NCBI GenBank assembly: GCA_003225495.1 | Contig: QIAJ01000046.1 | Span: forward strand, 1-55,376 | Length of the DNA: 55,376 bases | Source of the DNA: Acidobacteriota bacterium | Lineage (GTDB): Bacteria; Acidobacteriota; Terriglobia; Terriglobales; Acidobacteriaceae | Reading direction: 5' to 3' | Shown: piece after piece, positions 16,236-25,113 of the stretch | Layout of the letters: every line of letters begins with the position of its first letter | Position numbering within the stretch: position 1 is the first letter of the stretch | The notes under the pieces: generated by a model | Told to the model about the DNA's origin: nothing | Databases searched by the model: none | What the model saw: the letters and a program-made list of their open reading frames with translations, nothing else | Made by a program: the position numbers and the translations under genes

Positions 16236-17168
16236 TTGCAGCCTCGCGAACCGCTGCTGATCGTAGTACTCGGTCCGACTGCGAGCGGGAAAACTGCGCT
16301 GGCGCTGGCAATTGCCCGCCGATTCCACGGTGAAATCGTCAATTGCGATTCGGTCGCGATGTATCGTGATTTTGAAATTGGCACTGCCAAACCGACCGCG
16401 GCGGAACGAGCCGAAGTCCCGCATTACTTGCTGGATTTTGTTGACCCCAAAACCAACGTGACCGCCGGCGACTACGCTCGCCAGGCGCGGCAGGCACTCG
16501 CTGAAATTAACGGTCGGGGCCGCCTGCCAATCATCAGCGGAGGCACCGGGCTCTATCTACGCGCGTTGCTGGAGGGAATATTCGCAGGCCCGCAACGCTC
16601 GGAAGAGCTACGAGACGACTTGCGCCGGCGCGCCGAGACGGGCGGTCCGGAACGACTGCACCGAATTCTCCGGCGGCTCGATCCTTCTGCTGCCAACCGG
16701 ATTCACGCCAACGATCTTCCGAAAGTCATCCGCGCGATCGAGGTGTGCGTGTCCGCGAGGCGGCCCATGACGGAAATCTTGCAGCATGGCCGCGAGCCAT
16801 TGCGAGGGTTTCGCATTCTGCGAATTGGGCTCAATCCGGAACGCGAGGCGCTGTACGCGCGCATCAATCAACGCGCGGCGAAGATGTTCGATGACGGCCT
16901 GATCGCCGAAACAGAACAGCTGCGAAAGAAGTATGGCGATGAAGCACGACCATTGACGTCGCTTGGCTATAGACAAGTCATGCAGTTCCTTCGAGGCGAG
17001 ATCGATCGGAAGTACGCCTTGGAAGCGGCTCAACAGGCGCACCGCTATTACGCGAAGCGGCAAATGACATGGTTCCGACGTGAGCCTGACGTGCACTGGT
17101 TCACCGGGTTTGGAAACGACACCGGCGTTCAAGCAGAAGCGTTGGCCATCGTGAAGAAACAAGAGTAG
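16236..17168 (+). CDS. miaA: tRNA dimethylallyltransferase
   Basis: Adds the dimethylallyl group to A37 of tRNAs reading UNN codons. The 310-residue product shows the P-loop GPTASGKT (13-20), DSVAMYRDFEIGTAKP (substrate Asp/Ser/Tyr/Thr region), HYLLDFVDP, ISGGTGLYLRALLEG and, near the C-terminus, LTSLGYRQV and YAKRQMTWFRRE. All are hallmarks of MiaA. Translation starts at TTG two bases after the stop of the small membrane protein gene, consistent with coupling. No miaB or hfq is adjacent. Confidence 0.96.
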   Translation: MQPREPLLIVVLGPTASGKTALALAIARRFHGEIVNCDSVAMYRDFEIGTAKPTAAERAEVPHYLLDFVDPKTNVTAGDYARQARQALAEINGRGRLPIISGGTGLYLRALLEGIFAGPQRSEELRDDLRRRAETGGPERLHRILRRLDPSAANRIHANDLPKVIRAIEVCVSARRPMTEILQHGREPLRGFRILRIGLNPEREALYARINQRAAKMFDDGLIAETEQLRKKYGDEARPLTSLGYRQVMQFLRGEIDRKYALEAAQQAHRYYAKRQMTWFRREPDVHWFTGFGNDTGVQAEALAIVKKQE

Positions 17169-17192
17169 AAACTGGCGTGTCGCCGCGTCGCT

Positions 17193-17777
17193 TCAGGTTG
17201 TGGGCCACAACATCATCTTCACCACAAGAATGGCAAGCAGCACGATACAGCCGATGATCGCGTTGTATTCCCGGTGCTTCCAATAACGCTCGGAGGAAAA
17301 TTCTCCCCGCTGATTTCCGTAGCGTGTGAAACGCATCAGGAAACGTGGAACCTGACGGGCGTAGTCGTCATATTCGGGAAATGTGTTTCGCAGATAACGT
17401 TCTTCTCCGGCAATCACAGGGACATATATGACAACGAACAGCACCAGCAAAATCGCGGGAATCCACCCACTCCGTGCTGCCACCACAAATCCGGCTGCGA
17501 GAATCAGCGAGCCAAGATAAAGCGGATTGCGCGTGTAGCTATAGGGTCCGCTGGTAGTGAGCTGTTTATCTTTTTGGACGTGTCCCGAGGCAAGGCCTCG
17601 CAGCACTAATCCCGGCACTAGTAGCAGAGCGCCCGCCAATAGCGACTCTCGCGTCGGGTGCGCCAGCCACACATACGCGATCGCAAAAGCGAAGCTCAAC
17701 GGCACGCGGATGCGCCGAGCAACGCGGGACCATGTCGACACTGGCGGATTTGCTTCGATGCGTACTGGCTCAATCAT
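17193..17777 (-). CDS. ICMT/PEMT-like integral membrane methyltransferase
   Basis: The 194-residue polytopic protein has four to five hydrophobic segments. The signature GPYSYTRNPLYLGSLI (about 97-112) and the later EERYLRNTFPEYDDYARQVPRF match the isoprenylcysteine carboxyl methyltransferase / phospholipid methyltransferase superfamily, which use SAM at the membrane face. Bacteria do not carboxymethylate prenylcysteine, so the substrate is probably a lipid or another membrane-bound small molecule. It is the last gene of the LPS inner-core operon, overlapping the end of waaC by eight bases. The tight coupling hints at LPS or lipid modification, but that is inference. Confidence 0.85.
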   Translation of the reverse strand: MIEPVRIEANPPVSTWSRVARRIRVPLSFAFAIAYVWLAHPTRESLLAGALLLVPGLVLRGLASGHVQKDKQLTTSGPYSYTRNPLYLGSLILAAGFVVAARSGWIPAILLVLFVVIYVPVIAGEERYLRNTFPEYDDYARQVPRFLMRFTRYGNQRGEFSSERYWKHREYNAIIGCIVLLAILVVKMMLWPTT

Positions 17778-18858
17778 GACTGGATCCCAAAAGCTTTCGT
17801 GCCGCGGCGATGACTTCCTCAGGGGTAATGGCGAGCATCCCCTTTTCCGGTTCCCGACGACGAGCGTGACTCGTCAAGCTGCCGGCGCTGCGCAACACAA
17901 TCGAAGATGTGCCAAACGGACCATTGCGCGCCGGATTTGTCGGACCGAAGATGGCAACGACCGGGACCTGCAGCGCCGCCGCGAGATGCATCGGCCCAGT
18001 GTCGCCGCCAATAAATGACCGGGCACGCCGCGTGAGGGCGATCAAGTCGGCAATTGAACACGATATTTTTTGTGCCGAACCGCGGCTGGCGGTCTCAACT
18101 GCGACCGCCAACTCTTCTTCTCCTGGACCGTAATTGATCAGCGACCGGATGCCATCTTTCGAGAGTTCGCGCGCCACAAAACCGTAGCGGTCGGCGGGCC
18201 ACTGCTTCGCTCCCCATCCAGCGCCGGGGTTGAGAATCGCGAAGCCCCCCACGTCTCTGATCAACGTGTTGACTCGGACTTCCGCATCCGGATCTACCGG
18301 AAACTCGGCTTGAGGTGCGGGCTCCGAACGCCGTGTGACGGCTTCCGCCAGCGCGAGTGCCTGCTCAACGACATGGGCTCCAGTCGTCTTGACCCGCCGC
18401 GTGTACAACATGCTGGCGACGTTCTCCCGCGGATGGATGTCCCCATACACCACCGATGCCCCTGACCATCGCGCCATCAGCGCTGTACGCACCGCTCCCT
18501 GAAAATCGACCGCTATCTCATATCCAGGGCCGCGTAATTCGTTCCGTTTGACTGCTATCTCTTGCCAGGTACTGAATGAGAGCGGCGATCGCCGCCAGGC
18601 CTTCGTATTCACCGCGTGTACTTGATCAACCAGCGGCCGTTGTAGCGAGCGCGGTCCCGAGCGCGGGTACTGCAACGTGCAAAGTAATTCGGCCCATCGC
18701 TCTTCGACCACCCATCCGATTGTGGCAGTCGGAAAAGCCGTGCGCAGTGCCGCGACCGCGGGCAAGGTGTGGATGATATCTCCCATGGCGCTCAGGCGCA
18801 CAACCAGGAGGCGCTGGACTGCCGGCGACTCGGAAGAATGTGGGACTTCGGCAGTCAT
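17770..18858 (-). CDS. waaC: Lipopolysaccharide heptosyltransferase I (GT9)
   Basis: Transfers the first heptose from ADP-heptose to Kdo on lipid A at the inner membrane face. The 362-residue GT9 protein begins RLLVVRLSAMGDIIHTLPAVAALR (16-39), a hallmark of heptosyltransferases. It continues with IGWVVEERW, VDFQGAVRTALMARWSGA and the C-terminal donor-binding GGDTGPMHLAAALQVPVVAIFGPTNPARNGPFG. WaaC is favoured over WaaF because of the Kdo-proximal gene neighbours (waaA, lpxK) and the VDFQGAVR region, but subtype is not certain. It follows rfaE2 by six bases and overlaps the methyltransferase gene. Confidence 0.9.
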   Translation of the reverse strand: MTAEVPHSSESPAVQRLLVVRLSAMGDIIHTLPAVAALRTAFPTATIGWVVEERWAELLCTLQYPRSGPRSLQRPLVDQVHAVNTKAWRRSPLSFSTWQEIAVKRNELRGPGYEIAVDFQGAVRTALMARWSGASVVYGDIHPRENVASMLYTRRVKTTGAHVVEQALALAEAVTRRSEPAPQAEFPVDPDAEVRVNTLIRDVGGFAILNPGAGWGAKQWPADRYGFVARELSKDGIRSLINYGPGEEELAVAVETASRGSAQKISCSIADLIALTRRARSFIGGDTGPMHLAAALQVPVVAIFGPTNPARNGPFGTSSIVLRSAGSLTSHARRREPEKGMLAITPEEVIAAARKLLGSSHD

Positions 18859-18864
18859 CCGGCC

Positions 18865-19344
18865 TCACGTACTCCGCGGTGTGAGCCGCGTGCGGATGAT
18901 TTCGGTAGCCGAGTGATCTTTGGGATCGCCGACAATCGCCACCCGCCCGCCGTCGCGTTCAGGGACGCTCTCGGCAGTGTAGTCGGTTCCCTTGGCCTGG
19001 AAGTCGGGACGAATCTCGCGGATGATGGCGCGCACGTCGTGCTCGGGGAAGATCACAACCGCATCCACGTCGGCGAGAGCCGCAAGGATTTCTGCGCGCT
19101 CTTCGGCCGGCATCAGGGGACGGCCGGCACCCTTCAATCCACGCACGGAGTCGTCCGAGTTCACGGCAACCACAAGTTTTCCGCCGAGTTCGCGGGCCGC
19201 ATGTAGGTAACGCACATGCCCGACATGCAGCAGATCGAAGCATCCGTTGGCGAGCGTAACGCGCGCGCCCCCGCGACGCCACTCGGCGACACGCTGCTTG
19301 AGTTGTTCGCGCGAGAGAATCTTTGGCTGGACGGATGTGCTCAA
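18865..19344 (-). CDS. rfaE2: D-glycero-beta-D-manno-heptose 1-phosphate adenylyltransferase
   Basis: Activates heptose-1-phosphate to ADP-heptose. The 159-residue cytidylyltransferase-fold protein has [19 protein letters not shown] (nucleotide-binding HxGH), [18 protein letters not shown] and VFPEHD...KGTDY. It corresponds to the C-terminal half of fused HldE and is a separate gene here. Its ATG overlaps the stop of rfaE1 by four bases. Together the pair perform the kinase and adenylyltransferase steps for the substrate of the neighbouring WaaC. The isomerase, phosphatase and epimerase of the pathway (gmhA, gmhB, hldD) are not in the window. Confidence 0.93.
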   Translation of the reverse strand: MSTSVQPKILSREQLKQRVAEWRRGGARVTLANGCFDLLHVGHVRYLHAARELGGKLVVAVNSDDSVRGLKGAGRPLMPAEERAEILAALADVDAVVIFPEHDVRAIIREIRPDFQAKGTDYTAESVPERDGGRVAIVGDPKDHSATEIIRTRLTPRST

Positions 19345-20375
19345 TGCGGTCGGGTCACGGGCGCTGCCTGATCAAGCGCTTGCAGCAATTCCTGTTGGCT
19401 GACGGTGGCTGTGCCCCGCTTCATCACCACGATGCCGCCCGCGTAATTGGCTAGGTGGGCTGCCTCCTCTGTGTCGGCTCCGGCCGCCAGGGCCGCAGTG
19501 AATGTCGCGATGACTGTGTCGCCCGCGCCGGTCACGTCGGCCACCTCATCGCTGCCGCGAATGGGGATGTCGATCGCTCGGTGACGTCTCGGGAATGCTA
19601 CCAGCCCATCTTTGCCGCGCGTGATCAAAAGCGATTCGAGTTTCATTTCGCCGACGATCTGTTCGCCCGCCGCGACCAGCCGGTTCCAATCGTTCCCAAC
19701 GCGAATGCCGAGTATCTCCTCAACTTCCGCCTCGTTGGGCGTCGCGGCTGTAATGCCGGAGAACTGAAGCATGCGATGCCGCGAGTCGAGCGTGACTGGT
19801 ACCTTGTCGATACCGCGTTTTTCCCGGACTGCATTCAACAGAGCAGGAGTTGCCGCGCCATAACCGTAATCGGAAACCAGCAGCGCATCGGAAGCGCGCG
19901 CGTATTCGCGAGTGGCCAGCACCAACTCACGCCGAAGATGGGAATTCGGTCCCTCGGCAGGCTCGCGATCAAGGCGGACAACTTGCTGTCCGGCAGTATG
20001 CGCGAAGCCCGCGATGATCCGCGTCTTGGTCACCGTGGTATAACTCTTGTCCTTCTGCACGCCGCTCACCGGGATGCGGCGGTGGCGAAACGCGCGGAGA
20101 AGGAGCCTCCCAGGTTCGTCATCGCCGACAACGCCAACGGGAAGTACAGTCACTCCCAGATCGGCAAGGTTATAGATAGCATTGGCTCCGCCACCCGGAA
20201 CGATTTTGCGGTCACGGTGCTTAAGGATGAGCACCGGCGCTTCGCGCGAGACGCGCGAGATCTCACCAAAGACAAATTCATCGGCGACCAAGTCACCCAA
20301 CACGGTGACGGTGGTCTTCGGAAACGCCTCCACGATTTTGCGCAGGCGGTCGTTCTCTCTGACTATCTTGGCCAT
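19341..20375 (-). CDS. rfaE1: D-glycero-beta-D-manno-heptose-7-phosphate kinase (PfkB family)
   Basis: A 344-residue ribokinase-fold protein from the ATG at 20375. Motifs are [15 protein letters not shown] (N-terminal substrate loop), [40 protein letters not shown] and the PfkB anion-hole signature [17 protein letters not shown], with catalytic Asp in GAGD. It corresponds to the N-terminal half of HldE. The frame is open to 20420, but homology starts at [18 protein letters not shown] box lies five bases before that ATG on the minus strand. That could be a promoter inside the operon, so rfaE1 may also be transcribed separately. Confidence 0.93.
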   Translation of the reverse strand: MAKIVRENDRLRKIVEAFPKTTVTVLGDLVADEFVFGEISRVSREAPVLILKHRDRKIVPGGGANAIYNLADLGVTVLPVGVVGDDEPGRLLLRAFRHRRIPVSGVQKDKSYTTVTKTRIIAGFAHTAGQQVVRLDREPAEGPNSHLRRELVLATREYARASDALLVSDYGYGAATPALLNAVREKRGIDKVPVTLDSRHRMLQFSGITAATPNEAEVEEILGIRVGNDWNRLVAAGEQIVGEMKLESLLITRGKDGLVAFPRRHRAIDIPIRGSDEVADVTGAGDTVIATFTAALAAGADTEEAAHLANYAGGIVVMKRGTATVSQQELLQALDQAAPVTRPH

Positions 20376-20394
20376 GATGGAATCTAAGATTTTC

Positions 20395-21339
20395 TCATGA
20401 GCGCGGCTTTCGGTCCGCAATTCTCGTGAGAATTGTATTCACAAGCTCGGCTGAACGGTCGATCGTAAGTTTTAAGGTAGCGACGGCCAGGTGTTCCAGG
20501 CGCGCTTGCAGTGGACCGAGGTTGATGGCGTCTTTTTCTGTGGTGAGGAATCCTCCGGCGCCGAGTTCGCGCCGAGCGCCGAGTAACGCCTGAACATCGT
20601 CCATGTCATATGCATGGTGATCCCGAAAAACGATCTCGGCAGCGGGGGTCACACCAGCGCTACGTACTTGGGCGAAGAACTGATCCGGCCGGCCCAAGCC
20701 ACAGAACACGACCGGAGATGGACACACACCCGAAAGCGAGATCTCCCGCGTCATCCGCCATGTTGACTTTCCTGCTGGAACAGATTTCTCGGAAGCCACA
20801 TCTTGTGGCATCACAATCGCATCCGCCCTGTTCAACGATGAGAACGGCTCGCGCAGGCGTCCAGATGGCAAAAGGCGGTCTTGAAGATCCCCGGGAGCGA
20901 TGAGGACGATATCGAAGTCGCGAGCAAGCGAACGATGCTGAAACCCGTCGTCGAGTATGTGTAGCTCACTGTCGAATCTCTGCTCGGCGGTCCGGCCCGC
21001 ATCGTAACGGCTCTCACCTACGACCACCGGGACCCCGAGCCGGCGCGCAAGCAGTAGCGGTTCATCACCGAATTCAGACGCGCTTCCTTTCGGATCGACG
21101 ACCCGCACGCCGCGAGTCTTCCGGCCATATCCCCGAGAGAGAATATCAAACCGACGGCCGCGCTCTTTCAGCAACTCCCCGAGCGCAATCACAAATGGCG
21201 TCTTACCCGTTCCACCTGCGGACAGGTTCCCGACGCTGACCACCGGACGCTGCAAGAGCGCCGATGCTAGCACTCTATGATCGAAGAGCGTGTTCCGCAA
21301 AGCGATGCCGGCTCCGTAGAGTCCCGTGAGCGGATTCAT
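20395..21339 (-). CDS. lpxK: Tetraacyldisaccharide 4'-kinase
   Basis: Phosphorylates the 4' position of the lipid A disaccharide precursor at the inner membrane. The 314-residue product begins with an amphipathic membrane-association helix (LTGLYGAGIALRNTLFD). The Walker A segment VGNLSAGGTGKTPFVIAL follows, then LSRGYGRKTRGV, GDEPLLLARRLGVPVVV and LDDGFQHRSLARDFDIV, containing the LpxK-typical Asp/His motifs. It overlaps waaA by four bases (ATGA), showing translational coupling. It leaves 19 bases to the rfaE1 start. Confidence 0.95.
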   Translation of the reverse strand: MNPLTGLYGAGIALRNTLFDHRVLASALLQRPVVSVGNLSAGGTGKTPFVIALGELLKERGRRFDILSRGYGRKTRGVRVVDPKGSASEFGDEPLLLARRLGVPVVVGESRYDAGRTAEQRFDSELHILDDGFQHRSLARDFDIVLIAPGDLQDRLLPSGRLREPFSSLNRADAIVMPQDVASEKSVPAGKSTWRMTREISLSGVCPSPVVFCGLGRPDQFFAQVRSAGVTPAAEIVFRDHHAYDMDDVQALLGARRELGAGGFLTTEKDAINLGPLQARLEHLAVATLKLTIDRSAELVNTILTRIADRKPRS

Positions 21340-22619
21340 ACGGAGCCTTTGCTCATCAATTCCTCGAGTGCGTTCACGGTTCTGGAAGTCGCCCCGCGCT
21401 GGAATTCGAGCGCCGCCAAGGCATTGCGCCCGAGCGTCTCGCGTGCATTTTGGTTCTCAATCAGCTCTATGAAGACCAATGGCAACTCCGCGACCCCGAC
21501 GACACGAACGGCATTTCGTTGGCGAAAATAGTTCACGATCTCGCGAAAATTCTCATAGTGATTTCCGGTAACGACCGCAACTCCACAGAGCGCGGGCTCA
21601 AGGATATTGTGTCCGCCACGGGGCACGAGACTGCCGCCCACAAAAGCCACAGTCGCCAAAGAATAGAGCGCAGCCAACTCTCCGATGCTATCGACGAGAA
21701 AAACTCCTCCCGCGGGCGACTCGCCGCTCCACAACGAGCGCCGCAACATGCGGAAGCCGAGCTTCTCCACCAATTCGCCGACCGCTACAAAACGTTCGGG
21801 ATGGCGCGGCGCGAGGATCATAACTGCCTTGGGATGATTCGCCAGAATGTTCCTGAACGCGGACAGCAGCGCGCCCTCTTCATCCTCCAACGTGCTGCCA
21901 CAAACCAGAACCGGCCCGACGCCGGACTGGATGAAACTCTCGCGCAGGCTGCCGACAATCGCGGGGGACGGCGGCGGCGCGACATCAAACTTCAAATTGC
22001 CGCTTACCGAGATTCGGGCCTCGGGAGCGCCGATTTCCATCAGCCTGCGGCGATCTTCCTCCGTCTGCGCGAGGAACAGATCAACATTGTCCAGAACTTT
22101 CGGCAGCCAGAAATAAAAACGTTTGTAGCCCGGTAGCGACCGGTCGGAGATCCGGCAATTGATGACGGCGATGCTCGCGCCGCTCCGCCTTGCCAGACGC
22201 AGAAAATTTGGCCAGAACTCAGTTTCAGCAATCACCACCAACGCCGGACGCAAGGCCTCAAGATAGGGACGGATGGCGAACGCAAAGTCCAGCGGGAAAT
22301 GGAAGACATTCTCGGTACCAAAACGATGGGCAGCAAGTTTCTGCCCCGTGTCCGTGGTCGTGGAGACAACAACCCGATAGCTCGGGAATTTTCGTTGCAA
22401 AGCCTCAACTACAGCGCTCACAGCGACGACTTCTCCGACCGAGACGGCATGAAGCCAAATCGCAGGCTTCCCACCCAGCGCCGTCAAGTGCTGTGGAACG
22501 CTTCCGACTCGCTGGCGCAGCCCGGCACGATACTTGCCATGGCGCATCATCTGTAACAGCCAATAGGGCACCGTTACCAGAAGAAAGACTGCGAGCAGCG
22601 CGCTGTAGAGCACATACAT
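21336..22619 (-). CDS. waaA: 3-deoxy-D-manno-octulosonic acid (Kdo) transferase
   Basis: Transfers Kdo from CMP-Kdo to lipid IVA. The 427-residue product has an N-terminal membrane anchor (LYSALLAVFLLVTVPYWLLQ). Motifs are WLHAVSVGEV with the catalytic Glu, STTTDTG, PLDFAFAIRPYL, AETEFWPNFL, NCRISDRSLPGYKRF and the GT30 C-terminal GGSLVPRGGHNILEPAL. It is the first gene of the minus-strand LPS operon, and its start diverges from the secreted unknown at 22687. Whether one or two Kdo are added cannot be read from sequence. Confidence 0.96.
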   Translation of the reverse strand: MYVLYSALLAVFLLVTVPYWLLQMMRHGKYRAGLRQRVGSVPQHLTALGGKPAIWLHAVSVGEVVAVSAVVEALQRKFPSYRVVVSTTTDTGQKLAAHRFGTENVFHFPLDFAFAIRPYLEALRPALVVIAETEFWPNFLRLARRSGASIAVINCRISDRSLPGYKRFYFWLPKVLDNVDLFLAQTEEDRRRLMEIGAPEARISVSGNLKFDVAPPPSPAIVGSLRESFIQSGVGPVLVCGSTLEDEEGALLSAFRNILANHPKAVMILAPRHPERFVAVGELVEKLGFRMLRRSLWSGESPAGGVFLVDSIGELAALYSLATVAFVGGSLVPRGGHNILEPALCGVAVVTGNHYENFREIVNYFRQRNAVRVVGVAELPLVFIELIENQNARETLGRNALAALEFQRGATSRTVNALEELMSKGSV

Positions 22620-22674
22620 AGCGAGGTCACATTCTAAATGGACGGAACGGCGGTTTTGATTGCCGCGCGCATCC

Positions 22675-22680
22675 TATAAT
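22675..22680 (+). promoter_or_regulatory. -10 box (TATAAT), leaderless-type, for the 22687 gene
   Basis: Perfect TATAAT followed by TTAGCT and then the ATG at 22687, a gap of six bases with no Shine-Dalgarno sequence. The -35 region lies in the 67-base divergent space shared with waaA. Confidence 0.6.
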
Positions 22681-22686
22681 TTAGCT

Positions 22687-23376
22687 ATGCGCAATTCACA
22701 CTGTATGCAGGCGCCGGGATCGAAGGCCATTTCGGAAGTCCTTGCGTTTGTTTTATTGTCTTGTCTAGCCGCCGTGGCCGGTAAAGATTTCGTCATGCCC
22801 ACCGCACAAGCGGCCCGAAATTATCCCGCGCACGATGACCATCCAACTGAAAAAGTGACGATGGCGGTCGACCCCTATGACATGGCCGACAAAGCGCAGA
22901 TCTTTAATACGAACTTCAGCGGCTACGGCTACCTGCCGATTTTTTTCGTCGTTACGAATGACGGCGACCAGCCAGTCGCATTGAGTGGGATGAAGGCACA
23001 GTTGATCACCGTAAACCGCACCAAGTTGTTGCCGGCCAACACTGACGACCTGGTTCGGCGGCTGTCGCATCCTTCGCGGAACGACCGTCCGGGCGTGCAG
23101 CTGCCGATTCCCCTGCCGCAAAGCAAGAAAGTGAAGGGTGCCGTCAGCGGCAAGACCATGGACGAAATCAACATGGCGCAGTTTGGAGCGCGTTCCGTGG
23201 AACCCCACTCAACCGCCTCGGGTTTTCTATTCTTCGATGTAGCCGGTATTTCGACGCCGCTCGCCGGCGCCAATTTTTATGTCACCGGAGTCCGCGATAC
23301 GGGCGGAAATGAATTGATGTACTTCGAAATACCGATGGAGAAATATCTGAGCGCGCCGGAAGCGAAGAAACCGTAA
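22687..23376 (+). CDS. Secreted protein of unknown function
   Basis: 229 residues. After a short N-terminus there is a hydrophobic signal segment (EVLAFVLLSCLAAVAG). The mature part contains KVTMAVDPYDMADKAQIF, GYGYLPIFFVVTNDGDQPVAL, LLPANTDDLVRRLSHP, a hinge rich in Pro and Lys, and SGFLFFDV near residue 180. The strand-rich pattern and the phrase about unequal text-like turns (FFVVTNDGDQPVAL) suggest an immunoglobulin-like beta sandwich. I recognise no named domain. It resembles lineage-restricted acidobacterial hypothetical proteins. It is divergent from waaA and upstream of gatB, with its own promoter, so it is not obviously part of an operon. Confidence 0.8.
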   Translation: MRNSHCMQAPGSKAISEVLAFVLLSCLAAVAGKDFVMPTAQAARNYPAHDDHPTEKVTMAVDPYDMADKAQIFNTNFSGYGYLPIFFVVTNDGDQPVALSGMKAQLITVNRTKLLPANTDDLVRRLSHPSRNDRPGVQLPIPLPQSKKVKGAVSGKTMDEINMAQFGARSVEPHSTASGFLFFDVAGISTPLAGANFYVTGVRDTGGNELMYFEIPMEKYLSAPEAKKP

Positions 23377-23523
23377 GCACCAATTGGCAGGTAACTCCAC
23401 CCCCTATGAGAATCTGATCGAGTTGCCTGCGCGAAACCGGCGAGCGACAAGACAATGGCGACGATAGCCTTGCGCCGGGATGGATGATCCGGGCGAGCGA
23501 ATCTTCCGCCTTCTCTAAGCAGC

Positions 23524-23529
23524 TATAAT
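23524..23529 (+). promoter_or_regulatory. -10 box (TATAAT), leaderless-type, for gatB
   Basis: TATAAT ends eight bases before the gatB ATG (23538). The intervening CGCTCGTT has no ribosome binding site. Confidence 0.6.
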
Positions 23530-23537
23530 CGCTCGTT

Positions 23538-25025
23538 ATGGCGACCACTCCGGTCATCACCGACGAGATTCTCGCTAAGTATGAGCCTGTAATTGGGCTT
23601 GAAGTGCACGTCCAGTTGCTGACCGCTTCGAAGATTTTTTGTTCCTGTTCCACACGCTTTGGAGATCCCCCGAACTCGAACGTGTGTCCGGTATGCCTTG
23701 GAATGCCGGGCGCACTGCCGGTTCTGAACCGTAAGGCGGTGGAATTTGCCACACTGGCGGCGATGGCGCTCGGTTGCCGCGTCAATGAAACTTCGATATT
23801 TGCCCGCAAGAATTATTTTTATCCCGACCTGCCCAAGGGATACCAGATTTCGCAGTATGACAAGCCGCTGGCGGAATTTGGGGCTATCGAGATTCCCGCC
23901 GGCAATGGAACGAAAAAAATCGGCATCACGCGTCTCCATCTGGAAGAGGACGCCGGCAAGAGCCTGCACGACGGCTTTCCCGACGCAGCCGATAAGACTG
24001 CCATCGATCTCAACCGCACGGGCGTGCCTCTGGCTGAAATCGTCAGCGAACCTGACATACGGTCGCCGGACGAGGCTTACGAATACCTGACGCGGCTGAA
24101 GGAGATCATCCTGTATACCGGCGTCAGCGATTGCAACATGGAAGAAGGCTCGCTGCGCTGCGACGCCAACATCAGTGTGCGTCCGCGCGGGCAAAAAGAG
24201 TTTGGAACTAAGACTGAAGTTAAGAACGTCAACTCCTTCCGGTTTATCCAGCTGGCGCTCGAGCACGAAATCGAACGGCATATCGGAGTCATTGAAGCGG
24301 GCGGAAAGATTACTCAGGAGACTCGCCTCTACAACGCCAATGAAGGACGAACCTACGGAATGCGGTCCAAAGAACACGCGCATGATTATCGATATTTCCC
24401 GGAGCCTGACTTACTTCCGTTAGTCGTGAATGAGGCATGGCAGGATCAAATTCGCGCGGGCTTGCCGGAACTTCCAGAAGCGCGGCGTGAGCGGATGCGA
24501 AAAGAATATGGGATCACCGCTGGAGATGCTCAGACCCTGACTCGAAGCCGCGCGATGGCCGATCAGTTCGAATCCGCGGCGCAGGCAGCGAAAAATCCCA
24601 AGCGCGTTGCAAATCTCGTCCAGAGCGAATTGCTCGGCAGGCTCAAGGCAAAGGGCCTGGAACTGGAGCAGTCGCCGGTTTCCATGGCAGGCGTGGCGTC
24701 GTCGGCCGATCTGGTCGAGTCCGGAGAAATTTCAGGAAAGATGCTGAAAGATCTCTATGACCTGAGCTTTGAACGCAACAAAGACTTCCCCGCGGTCTAC
24801 GACGAAGAAGGCCGGCCGAAGCAGTCCCGCGATACCTCCGCGCTCGAGAAGTTAGCCGATGAAGTCATTACGGCTAATCCCAAACAAGTCGAACAATATC
24901 GGGCGGGCAAGAAAACAATGCTGGGATTTTTCGTAGGGCAAGTCATGAAAGCTTCGAAAGGCCAGGGCAACCCACAACTGGTAAATGAAGTCGTAACGAA
25001 GAAGTTGGAGGGTGGCAACTCTTGA
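23538..25025 (+). CDS. gatB: Aspartyl/glutamyl-tRNA amidotransferase subunit B
   Basis: Kinase and transamidase subunit of GatCAB, which converts misacylated Glu-tRNA-Gln or Asp-tRNA-Asn. The 495-residue product begins [23 protein letters not shown], with [17 protein letters not shown] holding zinc-site Cys. Other motifs are [38 protein letters not shown] and [18 protein letters not shown]. The C-terminal helical and YqeY-like tail ends [34 protein letters not shown]. gatA and gatC are not in the window. It converges with the parvulin lipoprotein gene. Confidence 0.97.
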   Translation: MATTPVITDEILAKYEPVIGLEVHVQLLTASKIFCSCSTRFGDPPNSNVCPVCLGMPGALPVLNRKAVEFATLAAMALGCRVNETSIFARKNYFYPDLPKGYQISQYDKPLAEFGAIEIPAGNGTKKIGITRLHLEEDAGKSLHDGFPDAADKTAIDLNRTGVPLAEIVSEPDIRSPDEAYEYLTRLKEIILYTGVSDCNMEEGSLRCDANISVRPRGQKEFGTKTEVKNVNSFRFIQLALEHEIERHIGVIEAGGKITQETRLYNANEGRTYGMRSKEHAHDYRYFPEPDLLPLVVNEAWQDQIRAGLPELPEARRERMRKEYGITAGDAQTLTRSRAMADQFESAAQAAKNPKRVANLVQSELLGRLKAKGLELEQSPVSMAGVASSADLVESGEISGKMLKDLYDLSFERNKDFPAVYDEEGRPKQSRDTSALEKLADEVITANPKQVEQYRAGKKTMLGFFVGQVMKASKGQGNPQLVNEVVTKKLEGGNS

Positions 25026-25113
25026 TCGATACGTAAAGATGGAGCGCTCCGTCTCCGTCGCGATTGGCAATGCTGGTATCTGGAGACGCCGCACACAACC
25101 TCTCACCTGACAA

